Of a DNA stretch of 64,000 nt, positions 17,672-25,790 are shown in pieces. Numbering within the stretch: the first letter of the stretch is position 1; each line of letters starts with the position of its first letter. Under the pieces are notes generated by a model. The model saw only the letters and a list, made by a program, of their open reading frames with translations. It searched no databases and was not told where the DNA came from. The position numbers were made by a program, and so were the translations under genes. Source of the DNA: Limnochorda sp. LNt (GTDB lineage: Bacteria > Bacillota > Limnochordia > Limnochordales > Geochordaceae); contig NZ_CP141614.1 in assembly GCF_035593265.1 (NCBI RefSeq), positions 1,054,001 to 1,118,000 on the forward strand, in the 5' to 3' direction.

Positions 17672-17721
17672 GACCTGCCTCTCTGGCGGCCGGGCATGAC
17701 CCCGGCCCGGAGAGGCAGGTC
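17672..17721. terminator. strong hairpin between convergent genes
   Basis: A 12-base perfect stem (GACCTGCCTCTC with GAGAGGCAGGTC) encloses a second seven-base stem (GGCCGGG/CCCGGCC) with a CATGA loop. It lies between the end of the ABC permease and the end of the ferredoxin gene, which face each other. No T run follows on either side, so it may act as a bidirectional roadblock or a transcript-end stabiliser. Confidence 0.75.
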
Positions 17722-17771
17722 GCGTCTCGTACGACGGATGACCGGGCGCCGGTGAGTGCGTCAGCCGGCCG

Positions 17772-18080
17772 TCACGCCTTGCGGCCCGGCGACCCCCACT
17801 TGGCCTCGAACTCCTCGGCCGAGAGCTTGTACCAGTCCGCGTTCTTCTCGATGTACGACTTCCACTGCTCGGGGACCTCGTCCTCGGGGAAGATGGCCTC
17901 CACCGGGCAGGCCGGCTCGCAGGCACCGCAGTCGATGCACTCGTCGGGGTCGATGTAGAGCTGCTGCACCTCGTCGTATTGCCCCTCGGACTTGCCCGGG
18001 TGGATGCAGTCGACCGGACACACCTCGACGCAGGAGGTATCCTTGGTGTCAATGCACGGCTCGGCGATGACGAACGCCAT
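17772..18080 (-). CDS. seven-iron (3Fe-4S/4Fe-4S) ferredoxin
   Basis: This is a 102-residue ferredoxin of the Thermus/Azotobacter seven-iron type. The first cluster motif is CVEVCPVDC after Cys in IAEPCIDTKDTS. The second is CIDCGACEPACP, giving the CxxCxxCxxxCP set, with a C-terminal helical extension (SAEEFEAKWGSPGRKA) typical of this subgroup. It transfers electrons between oxidoreductases in the cytosol. The GGAGGAGAGG Shine-Dalgarno and ATG at 18080 are clear. The gene appears monocistronic with its own promoter. Confidence 0.93.
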   Translation of the reverse strand: MAFVIAEPCIDTKDTSCVEVCPVDCIHPGKSEGQYDEVQQLYIDPDECIDCGACEPACPVEAIFPEDEVPEQWKSYIEKNADWYKLSAEEFEAKWGSPGRKA

Positions 18081-18109
18081 CTATCAACCTCTCCTCCCGT
18101 CGCTGCTCC

Positions 18110-18115
18110 ATTATA
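18110..18115 (-). promoter_or_regulatory. -10 element for the ferredoxin gene
   Basis: A perfect TATAAT hexamer lies on the minus strand 30 bases upstream of the ferredoxin ATG in an unusually A/T-rich patch. No good TTGACA match lies 16-18 bases further upstream, so the -35 is weak or an activator is used. Confidence 0.6.
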
Positions 18116-18258
18116 CCCTCTTTATGGCTGCCGCAGGGGCAGGCGAGGTGCCCCGACCCCCAAGGCCACCAGTAGGATACCACGCGCCCGCCCCGGATCC
18201 TAGGCAGGAGTCGCGTTTTGTCGTGCACCGGCCGTGACGGGCGCCAGGGGGCGAGAGC

Positions 18259-18544
18259 ATGAGCCGGGCCATGCGCAAGGCCGAGAGGCTAAGGCGGCTG
18301 CATCCTGACGCTGGAGGTCGGGCACACGCTCCAGCTCGAGCCGTGGATCCGCTCCTGGGGGCCGTGGGTCGAGGTGCTGGAGCCCGAGGAGCTCCGCCGG
18401 ACCATCGCCCGGCAGATGGAGGCCGCCGCTGGCCTCTACGAAAGGCCGGGTACGCCGCCTCCACTCGTGGCGCTCGCCGCGGGGGAGCCCGGGCGCCCTG
18501 TCGCAACGAGAGCGACCCTCTCCTCCCCGCAGGCCTCAGCGTAG
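18259..18544 (+). pseudogene. remnant of a WYL-domain transcriptional regulator
   Basis: Only the two ends of a regulator gene remain, in different frames. From 18259 the frame gives MSRAMRKAERLRRL, which looks like the start of the winged-helix domain of WYL regulators. From 18302, one frame over, it gives LTLEVGHTLQLEPWIRSWG and then VEVLEPEELRRTIARQM, the unmistakable C-terminal end of a WYL protein (sense of effector, then 'fGp.vevlePeelr'). The roughly 250 residues between are missing, so this is an internal deletion with a frameshift. The stop at 18542-18544 runs eight bases into the end of the convergent ArsB-like gene. Confidence 0.7.
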
Positions 18545-19885
18545 TTGCAACAAGAGCCCGAGGGTGGCGGCCGCCAGCGTGGGCGGCATCACGAGCAATC
18601 CCATGCGCAGGTACTGCCATCCGCCGACCTCGACGCCCCGTTGCCGCAGCAGCGTGAGGGAGAGGATGGTGGCCAGCGACCCCACCACCGTCAACAGCGG
18701 GCCGATGTTGACGCCCAGCAGGAGTGCGTAGGGCGCAAGTCCGCCCAGGGCTCCCTCGCCTCCGGCGTCGATGGCGGCGTCGGCCTCCAGCGCGCCCATG
18801 CCCAGGAGGGTCATGGGGATGTTGTTGACGAGGTTGCTGCCCAGCGCGGTGAGGGCGACGAATCGCCCCAGCGACTCCAGCGTCGCCCACAGGTCGGTCG
18901 GTCGGCTGGCGGCATGGCCGCTCAGGGTCTCGGCTGCCGCCGCCGGGGTGAGAGCCGCCGCCACCAGCTCGCGACCGGCGCCGCTGGTGCGGAAGCCCTC
19001 GATGACCACGAAGAGCCCCATCACGAACGGGATGACGGCCCAGGCCACACCCCGCACGAAGAAGCTGGGCGTCACCTCGCGCCGACGCAGGGCCAGGACG
19101 GCCGAAGCGATGCCGCCGGCGACCGCCACCGGCCAGAGGGGGACGCCCACCCATCCGGCCACGCCGAAGCCCAGGATGGTCACCGCCGAGATGCCCAAGC
19201 TCCACCGCAAGAAGGGAGAGCGGCTCAACGCCCGCACCTGCACCTCGAGCGCCCGGGTGTCGAGTCGGCCCTGGAGGCGGCGTCGGAAGACGGCGTACAG
19301 CAACCCCAGGTTGACCGCCCCGGCCAGCAAGGCGGGCAACGCCATGACCCGCGCGAACTCCCAGAACGGCAACTCGTAGCGTGCCTGGATGAGAAGGTTG
19401 GTCAGGTTGCTGACCGGCAGCAACAGCGACGTGACGTTGGCCACGTAGACGGAGAGGAAGGCGAAGGGCACGGGGTCGGCCCCTGCCTGCTGCACCAGCC
19501 GGAAGACTACCGGTGCCAGCACCACGGCGGTGGTGTCGAGGCTGAAGAGGATGGTCACCGCCGAGCCCAAGAGGTAGCTGGCCACGAAGAGCCGCCGCAG
19601 GCTGCTGCCGGCCAGGCGGGCCGTCCAGAGGGCGGCCCACGTGAAGACCCCGGCCCGCTCGGCCACGGCGGCCACCACCAGCACACCGGCCAGGAAGGCC
19701 AGCACCGGCGAGGTCTCCCGAAGCACCGGCGCGGCGGCCCCGGGATGTACCGCGCCGAGCAGCAGCATCAAGGCCGCGCCGGCGCCCGCGACCCAGGCCT
19801 CGTGGATCCCGCGCGGCCGCCACAAGATGCCGGCCACCGTCGCGGCGAAGAGGAGCCCGACCAGCCAGGAACCGCTTTGGAGCAC
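18536..19885 (-). CDS. ArsB/NhaD-type anion permease
   Basis: This is a 449-residue, 11-12-segment membrane protein of the ion transporter superfamily (arsenite pump ArsB, NhaD, CitM). Family signs are the early hydrophobic block with LRETSPVLAFLAGVLVVAAV, the NLTNLLIQARYELPFWEF region with the SNLTN motif, and the symmetric LGSNLVNNIPMTLL motif in the second half, followed by LLLGVNIGPLLTVVGSLATIL. ArsB extrudes arsenite, but the family also moves other anions and sodium, so substrate is uncertain. No arsenic regulator is adjacent. The only other arsenic gene in the window is a broken arsC at 62.2 kb. Translation starts at a GTG without an obvious ribosome-binding site. Confidence 0.85.
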   Translation of the reverse strand: MLQSGSWLVGLLFAATVAGILWRPRGIHEAWVAGAGAALMLLLGAVHPGAAAPVLRETSPVLAFLAGVLVVAAVAERAGVFTWAALWTARLAGSSLRRLFVASYLLGSAVTILFSLDTTAVVLAPVVFRLVQQAGADPVPFAFLSVYVANVTSLLLPVSNLTNLLIQARYELPFWEFARVMALPALLAGAVNLGLLYAVFRRRLQGRLDTRALEVQVRALSRSPFLRWSLGISAVTILGFGVAGWVGVPLWPVAVAGGIASAVLALRRREVTPSFFVRGVAWAVIPFVMGLFVVIEGFRTSGAGRELVAAALTPAAAAETLSGHAASRPTDLWATLESLGRFVALTALGSNLVNNIPMTLLGMGALEADAAIDAGGEGALGGLAPYALLLGVNIGPLLTVVGSLATILSLTLLRQRGVEVGGWQYLRMGLLVMPPTLAAATLGLLLQLR

Positions 19886-20433
19886 GCCTGTCCACCCCGG
19901 CCGAACGAATGCTCCCCGATCCTAGTCGCGACGGCGAAAAGCCGGCAAGGTCCGGCGCCGAGACGCGGGGGCGCCCACCGTCATCCAGCGCCGACCTTGC
20001 CAGCGCAAGACGTGGCGGGCGCCCCCAGACCCCCGGATGCCCGGCTGCCCGATGGGCACACGAAGTGCCGCCCCCCACGCCGCGAGCCGCGGGCAACGCA
20101 CGCCGAGCGTGCTGGCCGCGAGAGCGACCGTGCTGCAAGGAGACCGCCCCGGCCTCGCCGAATCGGGTGGGTGCCACGCCACCGGTTTCGGCATCTCGCG
20201 CCGCGGCCAAAGCGGTGCCGCTGCGGGAGGACGGCACTCTTGAGTATTATCATGATACGGATCGGTATCCTGCGCAACCGCGGGATGCCCGGTCAGCTTG
20301 TCCCTATCTGCCGCCAGAGTAGGCCCCCGGCTCTTGCGTTACTCGATCGTCGTGACGCGCCGCCGGGAAGGGTGTCGCTCCCTTGGGCGTGTCACGGGCG
20401 GGCGTCCGCTGGCTCCTTTAGGGGACGGCCGAG
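19886..20433. other. intergenic region between ArsB-like and XRE genes
   Basis: No frame in these 548 bases has coding character that I trust. The left 350 bases are GC-rich and featureless. From about 20240 there is an A/T-rich patch with a palindromic operator-like site, listed separately. Confidence 0.6.
20240..20269. promoter_or_regulatory. A/T-rich promoter patch with a 16-base palindrome
   Basis: GATACGGATCGGTATC at 20254-20269 is a palindrome except for one symmetric pair of positions, and it sits directly after TTGAGTATTATCAT. The spot lies between the divergent ArsB-like gene (minus) and the XRE gene (plus), so it may be the operator of either. The binding protein is unknown. Confidence 0.4.
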
Positions 20434-20847
20434 ATGAGAGCCGATGGGGCGGGCGTCGGCCGCCTGCGCGCCGTCTTCGGGCAGCGGGTGAGGGAGATGC
20501 GCACGCGCCAGGGCCTGACCCAGCAGCAGCTGGCCCAACGGGCGGGGATGCACCCGGCCTACGTCGGAGGCATCGAGCGGGGGGAGCGCAACATCACCCT
20601 CGACGGGGTCGACAGGCTGGCCCGGGCGCTCGGGGTCTCCCCGGCAGAGCTGATGGCCTCGCCCCGAGAAGGGGCGACGGGCGGGTACGAAGCTCGCTGG
20701 CAGGAGCTCGTCTACCAGGCCCGGGCGCCAGGAGAGCTGGAGCTCGCACTGGACGTGGCCCGCTTCGTCCTGGATCGGCTGCACCGCATGGGCGGCCGAC
20801 GCTGGGAGGCGGCGGAGGGGACGGGTGTCCCGGAGGGTGGGCGCTAG
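20434..20847 (+). CDS. XRE-family transcriptional regulator
   Basis: This is a 137-residue protein with an N-terminal helix-turn-helix of the XRE/Cro type (about 12-70). The visible fingerprint is VREMRTRQGLTQQQLAQRAG then HPAYVGGIERGERNITLDG and ARALGVSPAELM. The short C-terminal region (YEARWQELVYQARAPGELEL) could mediate dimerisation. The gene stops at a TAG that straddles the left end of the IS element: the T and A are chromosomal and the G is the first base of the IS. The uninterrupted site would also have read TAG, so the protein is unchanged by the insertion. Confidence 0.88.
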   Translation: MRADGAGVGRLRAVFGQRVREMRTRQGLTQQQLAQRAGMHPAYVGGIERGERNITLDGVDRLARALGVSPAELMASPREGATGGYEARWQELVYQARAPGELELALDVARFVLDRLHRMGGRRWEAAEGTGVPEGGR

Positions 20848-21026
20848 TACTACGTCCCACAAGTTCGTTCCCTGGACATGACGGCTCCTTGACAACCTAA
20901 ACCGGCACAGCCGGGCAAGAAATTTCGCAGGGCAGCAGGAGTCCGGCCGAAGGGCGCGAACTGGCGCCACGACGGGATCCGGAGACGTTCGCGGGGGTCA
21001 AAGGTGACCCGGAAACGGCTGCCCGT

Positions 21027-22142
21027 ATGGCGATGCGGAGCGCGGACCCGGTGAGCTGGCCGCTGCCCGAGCTCACCGCGGACCAGCGCAAAGCGCTGCG
21101 GGAGTGGAAGTTCGGCCAGAAGGTCGAGCACCGGCTCTGGCTGCGGGCTTCCATCATCTGGGGCTGTTTCACCACCGTTCCTCGGTCGCACGAGTCGCCG
21201 CCTGCGTCGGCGTCACGGAGCGGACGGTCCGCAAGTGGCGGGACCGGTTCCTCGAGGCGGGCGTCGCCGGCCTCTACGATCGACCCCGCTCGGGGCGACC
21301 GCCGCGCTTGGCCCGGAGCAGCGCTGCGAGGTGATCGCCCTGGCCTGCGACGCCCCCGCCAACTACGGCTTCGAAGGCCAGACGCTCTGGACGTACGACA
21401 CCCTCACCGATGCCGTCCGACGGACCCTCGGTTTGCCGATGAGCCGGAGCAGCATCTGGCGGACCCTGGAGCAAAACGCCCTGCGGCCTCACCGGGTGCG
21501 CATGTGGCTGCACAGCCCGACCCGGACTTCAAGCCGAAGGTGAACCGCATCGTCGGCCTGTACCGGGACCCACCGGACGATGCCGTCATCTTGTGCATCG
21601 ACGAAAAGACCGGGATGCAGGCGCTGGAGCGCAAGCACGAGACGCGCCGCGCGATCCCCGGCAGGCCCGGGCGCTGCGAGTACGAATACATCCGCCATGG
21701 GACCCAGTCGCTGTTGGCCGCCTTCGACATCCGTACCGGGCGCGTCACGGCGCGCTGCGGGCCGACGCGGACGGCGGAGGACCTGGTGAGCCTCCTGGAG
21801 GCAGTCGCCGAGGCGTACCGGGAGGCGGCGCGGATCATCGTGATCTGGGACAACCTCGACATCCACCATGACGGCCCGCAGGCGCGGTGGAGCCGCTTCA
21901 ACGCCCGTCACGGCGGGAAGTTCGAGTTCGTGTACACGCCGCGGCATGCGTCGTGGGTGAACCAGGTGGAGATCTTCTTCTCCATCCTGCAGCGCCGGTG
22001 CCTCAAGCACGGGGACTTCCACTCCGCCGAGGAACTGCGAGAGCGCGTGCTGGCCTTCATCGCCCGGTGGAATACCGAGGAGGGTCACCCCTTCCACTGG
22101 ACCTTCCGGGGGTACCCGATGCAGGAGAGGGCGGTGGCATAA
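21027..22142 (+). pseudogene. IS630-family transposase, frameshifted in the N-terminal half
   Basis: The transposase is readable only by changing frame three times. The first part (RKALREWKFGQKVEHRLWLRA) is in the frame of 21027. The helix-turn-helix (SVARVAACVGVTERTVRKW) is in the frame of 21104. The next part (NYGFEGQTLWTYDTLTDAV and SSIWRTLEQNALRPHRVRMW) is in the frame of 21235. From about 21520 the first frame resumes. The shifts lie near 21165-21185, 21300-21320 and 21500-21530. Each is equivalent to loss of one base, so the total restores frame. The DDE catalytic domain is intact: Asp in AVILCIDEKTGMQ, Asp in IIVIWDNLDIHH, Glu in SWVNQVEIFFSILQRR. The element is probably not autonomous unless the shifts are sequencing errors. 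Confidence 0.82.
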
Positions 22143-22469
22143 GTGCCGCCAAGGCCTCCTTGGTGGGACCGGCCCGAGGTGCGTCGAGTCCTCAATGAGG
22201 CAGCCCGGGAGGAGATCCAGCAGCTCCTCACGGCCCGGGGGTTCACCCACCTGGGCGTGCTGAGCCGAGGCCGTCACCTGGTCATCTACGCGGAGGAGGG
22301 GGGCGAGAAGATGCCGCGCCTTCGCTTCGGCCGCATCGACCAAGGCCGGTACGCGCTGGACATGGCCAACCACCGCGGGGGGTGGGAGCCCACGCCCTTC
22401 ACCGGAACCCTTGCCGAACTGTTCAGCCTGGTAACCGAGCAGTTCGGCTGGGTTCTCCTGGAGCTCTAG
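22143..22469 (+). CDS. passenger gene inside the IS630-family element, unknown function
   Basis: This is a 108-residue protein encoded within the inverted repeats. Its GTG follows the transposase stop codon (TAAGTG). It has an N-terminal helix (VRRVLNEAAREEIQQLLTARG) and a beta-rich body with HLVIYAEEGGEKMPRLRFGRI, ending in LVTEQFGWVLLEL. There is no DNA-binding motif and no membrane segment. I do not recognise the family. Its position directly behind the transposase, in the same strand and with no gap, suggests that it travels with the element and may be translated by coupling. Unlike the transposase, its frame is intact. Confidence 0.7.
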   Translation: MPPRPPWWDRPEVRRVLNEAAREEIQQLLTARGFTHLGVLSRGRHLVIYAEEGGEKMPRLRFGRIDQGRYALDMANHRGGWEPTPFTGTLAELFSLVTEQFGWVLLEL

Positions 22470-22662
22470 CCGCATCTTCCTCTCGCTCCTCTTGTGACGT
22501 TCCCGCGGCAGTGAACGAACTTGTGGGACGCACTACTAGTCACGGAGCCGCCATGGCGCCGGAGGCGGGGCTGAAAGGAAAGGACTGCCACCCGGTCGAA
22601 TCCTGAATCGTCGGGCCCTCGCACGCCTGGCCCCACGAGTCGCCGCGTGAGGGGATGACGCG

Positions 22663-23421
22663 ATGGACTCGCCTGCCGTCTCCATCTCGCCACCGGCCCG
22701 GCCCCTGGTGCTGGCCCACCGGGGCGCCTCGGCCCACGCCCCCGAGAGTACCCTGGCCGCTTTTCGTCTCGCGGTGGAGTCGGGGGCGGACGGGATCGAG
22801 CTGGACGTCCACCTCAGCCGGGACGGCGAGCTGGTCGTCATCCACGACGATCAGGTGGACCGCACCACCGACGGGCGCGGCTGGGTGCACGAGATGACCC
22901 TGGCCGAGCTGCGCTCCCTGGATGCCGGCAGGTGGTTCGGCCCGGGCTTCGCCGGCGAGCGCATCCCCACCCTCGCGGAGGTCCTTGAGGCCGTCGGAGG
23001 GGCCCTGCGGCTCATCAACATCGAGCTCAAGGCGGGCCCGTCGAGCCGCCCTGGCCTCGTGCAGCGGGTGGTCGAGACGGTGCGGCGTCTGGGGCTCGAG
23101 GAGCGCTGCGTCATCTCCTCCTTCAACCACTTCGCGTTGCGAGAGGTGAAGCGGATCGAGCCGTCCCTGCGCACGGGCATCCTCTACGTGGAGGGCCTGG
23201 TGGAGCCCTGGATCTACGCCCGGCAGGTGCCGGCCGACGCGTTGCATCCCCCGCACTACGTCGTCATTCCCGAGCTCGTCGAGGGAGCCCACCGGGCAGG
23301 TCTGGCGGTGCACACCTGGACCGTCGACGCACCCGACGAGGTGCGCCGGGTCGCTGCTTGCGGGGTCGACGCCATCATCACCAACGACCCGGCTGCCGTC
23401 CGGTCGGTGTTGGGCCGATGA
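22663..23421 (+). CDS. glycerophosphodiester phosphodiesterase
   Basis: This 252-residue TIM-barrel enzyme of the GDPD/UgpQ family hydrolyses glycerophosphodiesters to glycerol-3-phosphate and an alcohol. Catalytic motifs are LAHRGASAHAPESTLAAF (HR, with Glu in PEST), GIELDVHLSRDGELVVIHDD (Glu/Asp metal ligands and His), and the late segment VHTWTVDAPDEV. No signal peptide, so cytosolic, in line with UgpQ rather than GlpQ. The last bases overlap the start of the MFS gene (ATGA), suggesting that the transporter supplies the substrate. Confidence 0.93.
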   Translation: MDSPAVSISPPARPLVLAHRGASAHAPESTLAAFRLAVESGADGIELDVHLSRDGELVVIHDDQVDRTTDGRGWVHEMTLAELRSLDAGRWFGPGFAGERIPTLAEVLEAVGGALRLINIELKAGPSSRPGLVQRVVETVRRLGLEERCVISSFNHFALREVKRIEPSLRTGILYVEGLVEPWIYARQVPADALHPPHYVVIPELVEGAHRAGLAVHTWTVDAPDEVRRVAACGVDAIITNDPAAVRSVLGR

Positions 23422-24770
23422 GCGCACAGAGGCGGTCGGAGGCGGTCGACCCGGCGAAAGGAGCGCAGCCGCCCGTGGCGTTCTCCTACGGCAGGCTGTT
23501 CGTGCTGGGTCTGGGCTTCCTGGTCATCACCCTGAGCTGGTCGGTCTACAACGCCTACGTCCCCCTCTTCCTGGGCGAGGCGCTGGCCGACCGCCCCTAC
23601 CGGACCGCTCTCGTGGGTGCCATCATGACCTTCGACAACGTCGCGGCGGTCACGCTGCAGCCCTGGGTGGGTGCGCTCAGCGATCGCACGTGGACCCGCA
23701 TCGGCCGGCGCATGCCGTACCTTGCGGCAGGCATCCCGGTCGCGGCGCTGTCCTTCACGCTGATTCCGCTGGTGCGGGCCCATCTGGCCTGGATGCTGGC
23801 CGGCCTCGTCGTCATGAACGTCGCGATGGCCACCTTTCGAGCGCCGGCCGTGGCCTTGATGCCCGACATCACCCCATCGCCCCTGCGCAGCAAGGCCAAC
23901 GGCATCATCAACTTCATGGGGGGCCTCGGGGCGCTGGTGGCCCTCTTCGGCTTCTCGTCGCTGTACCGGGTCGACCCGGCGCTCCCCTTCGCCGCGACGT
24001 CGGTGCTGATGCTGGCCGTGCTGGCCATCTTGCTGCGCGCCATCCGCGAACCCCGGCCCGCAGAGGGCCCGGCCGCCGCCGCGACCGACGATGGAGAGGC
24101 GGGCGGGGCGCTGCAGGCATCGAGCAGGGCCGGGGGTGGCATCTTGCGGGCGCTGGTGGAGGTCTGGCGGGACCCGGATCGCAGCACCCGCCACCTGCTG
24201 CTGGCCATCTTCTGCTGGTTCATCGGATGGAGCGGGGTCGAGGCCCTCTTCACGTTGTACGGGGTGGAGGTGTGGGGGATGCAGCCCGCGGACGCCTCCT
24301 TCGTGCTGGGCTTCTTCCCCCTGGCTTTCCTGATCTTCTCCATCCCGGCGGGCATCATCGCCACGGCCGCGGGACGACGCCGCACCATCCTGGCGGGTCT
24401 GGCGGGGCTGGTCGCCATGCTGCTCGTCATGGCGGGCGTAGGGCCGGGGATGGGGCTGCGGGTGGCGCTGCTGGGGGCCGGACTCTTCTGGGCCCTGGTC
24501 AACATCAACTCCTATCCCATGGTGGTCGACGCCACCACCGCGAGCCGCACCGGGGCCTATACGGGGCTCTACTACCTCTTCTCCACCCTGGCCGCCATCG
24601 TGGCGCCACCCGTCTTCGGCTGGCTGATGGATGTGCTGGGCCGGGGCGTCATGTTTCCGGCGGCGGCGGTCGCGATGGCCGTGGCGTCCGGGCTCATGCT
24701 GCGGGTGCGCCGGGGAGAGGCGCCGAGGACGGCGGCCGCGGCTGCTCCCGATCAGGCCGCTGCCAGCTGA
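23418..24770 (+). CDS. MFS transporter, SLC45/GPH sugar-type
   Basis: This is a 450-residue, 12-segment carrier of the major facilitator superfamily. The loop 2-3 signature is GALSDRTWTRIGRRMPYL, typical of the SLC45/GPH branch (sucrose, melibiose and related glycosides). Loop 8-9 has AAGRRRTILAG. The central cytoplasmic loop (residues about 200-240) is acidic and Ala-rich. ATGA overlap with the GDPD gene suggests a joint uptake-hydrolysis unit for glycosylated or phosphodiester compounds. The substrate is not known. The 3' end overlaps the convergent arginase-fold gene by 19 bases. Confidence 0.85.
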   Translation: MSAQRRSEAVDPAKGAQPPVAFSYGRLFVLGLGFLVITLSWSVYNAYVPLFLGEALADRPYRTALVGAIMTFDNVAAVTLQPWVGALSDRTWTRIGRRMPYLAAGIPVAALSFTLIPLVRAHLAWMLAGLVVMNVAMATFRAPAVALMPDITPSPLRSKANGIINFMGGLGALVALFGFSSLYRVDPALPFAATSVLMLAVLAILLRAIREPRPAEGPAAAATDDGEAGGALQASSRAGGGILRALVEVWRDPDRSTRHLLLAIFCWFIGWSGVEALFTLYGVEVWGMQPADASFVLGFFPLAFLIFSIPAGIIATAAGRRRTILAGLAGLVAMLLVMAGVGPGMGLRVALLGAGLFWALVNINSYPMVVDATTASRTGAYTGLYYLFSTLAAIVAPPVFGWLMDVLGRGVMFPAAAVAMAVASGLMLRVRRGEAPRTAAAAAPDQAAAS

Positions 24771-25663
24771 GGTCCGCTCGGATGGCCGGTGGCACGCCGC
24801 GCCAGCACCAGCTCCAACAGATGCAGGTTGAAGGCCTCGTGCAGGGCGACCACGGGATCGAGCGCCGGTAGCGGCAGGCGCGGCTCGTACTCGCCACAGA
24901 TGTCGAGACCCACGAGGCGGGTGTCGCCCAGGCGCATGGTCAGCGCCTCGATCGTCCGCAGCAGGTCGCGCGCCGCCAGAAGACCGCCGCCCCACCGCCC
25001 CGGCAGCTCCTCGCCCCGCACCACGTCCTTGTCGACGGAGACGTAGACGGCGGCATCGCCGAGGAAGGCCACCAGGTCGTCGACGGCCGCCTCGAGGCCG
25101 GCCTCCAGGGACGTCACCCGCCGGAGCCGGGGGAGGGCCGCCTCCAGCTCGTCCGCGGTTGCCCGCAAGGCCGGGTAGACCCGCAGGCGCCCCTCCCGCG
25201 CCGCCGGCGCCACAGCCTGCAGCAGCCGGGGGGCGAGGAGCCCCTGCGAGCTCAACGGGCCCACCCCCACCAGGGCCACGGCCGCCACGTGGCGCATGGC
25301 CAGCACCTCGGGCAGCCACGACCCGCAATGGATGTAGCCCGGAGGGGGCACGCTCCACTCCGGGTGGGCGTCGAAGACGACCAGGGCCATCGGGCGGCTT
25401 GGAGCCCCGTCGGGCCCCTCGCTCCACGCCAGGGCCATGGCGGCCGTGAGGTGGTGGAAGTCGCCGGCCCCCAGGAAAAGCGCGGTCTGTCGTGCGCGAC
25501 CCAGCTGGCGCGCCAGGGCCGGCAGGGCCCGGTGTGGCATGAAGTAGCGATACGATGCGGCAGGTGGTGTCGTCGTCACGAGTTGGGGAGCGTACGCGTC
25601 CACGAGCCGGGCCTGCTGCCTCACCACGCCGGCGCTGTCGACGATGGTGACGCCCCGCAGCAT
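24752..25663 (-). CDS. arginase-fold (ureohydrolase-like) protein with altered metal site
   Basis: This is a 303-residue protein. The order of metal motifs follows arginase/agmatinase: GAGDFHHLT in place of GGDHS, VVFDAHPEW in place of DAHxD, and YVSVDKDVVRGE in place of SxDxDxxDP, with GLDICGEYEP near the C terminus. The His in DAH and the two Asp of SVDKD are kept, while the third residue of the DAHxD motif is Glu. Typical substrates would be guanidino compounds, but this variant site may have another role. The ATG at 25663 has AGGTGG five bases upstream. Longer upstream reading runs through the divergent copA promoter and is not credible. Confidence 0.75.
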   Translation of the reverse strand: MLRGVTIVDSAGVVRQQARLVDAYAPQLVTTTPPAASYRYFMPHRALPALARQLGRARQTALFLGAGDFHHLTAAMALAWSEGPDGAPSRPMALVVFDAHPEWSVPPPGYIHCGSWLPEVLAMRHVAAVALVGVGPLSSQGLLAPRLLQAVAPAAREGRLRVYPALRATADELEAALPRLRRVTSLEAGLEAAVDDLVAFLGDAAVYVSVDKDVVRGEELPGRWGGGLLAARDLLRTIEALTMRLGDTRLVGLDICGEYEPRLPLPALDPVVALHEAFNLHLLELVLARRATGHPSGPQLAAA

Positions 25664-25751
25664 GCATGCCCGCCACCTGGACCAGGGTCGCTGCCATTCC
25701 CAATCTACCAGCCTTTCGCCCAGATGCAAGGGCCGGTCCGGAGGCCCACCG

Positions 25752-25780
25752 TTGACAGGGGCAGTGACCCGACGTAGAAT
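25752..25780 (+). promoter_or_regulatory. sigma-A-type promoter of copA
   Basis: TTGACA (25752-25757), 17-base spacer, TAGAAT (25775-25780). This is a near-consensus promoter 49 bases upstream of the copA ATG. Confidence 0.85.
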
Positions 25781-25790
25781 GCAGCGAGAT

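Larger units (their letters stand above)
20847..22536 (+). mobile_element. IS630-family insertion sequence, 1690 bp, TA target duplication in CTAG
   Basis: Terminal inverted repeats of 28 bases match at 25 positions. The left end begins GTACTACGTCCCACAAG and the right end, read inward on the minus strand, begins GTAGTGCGTCCCACAAG. Outside each end the chromosome reads C-TA on the left and TA-G on the right, i.e. insertion into a CTAG tetramer with duplication of the central TA. This is the known target preference of IS630. Inside are a transposase gene with three frameshifts and a short passenger gene. Confidence 0.88.

Noticed and set aside
19909-20322. A 137-residue + frame in the gap before the XRE gene
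   Set aside because: It has Pro/Arg/Ala-rich composition without domain or ribosome-binding site and covers the likely promoter.
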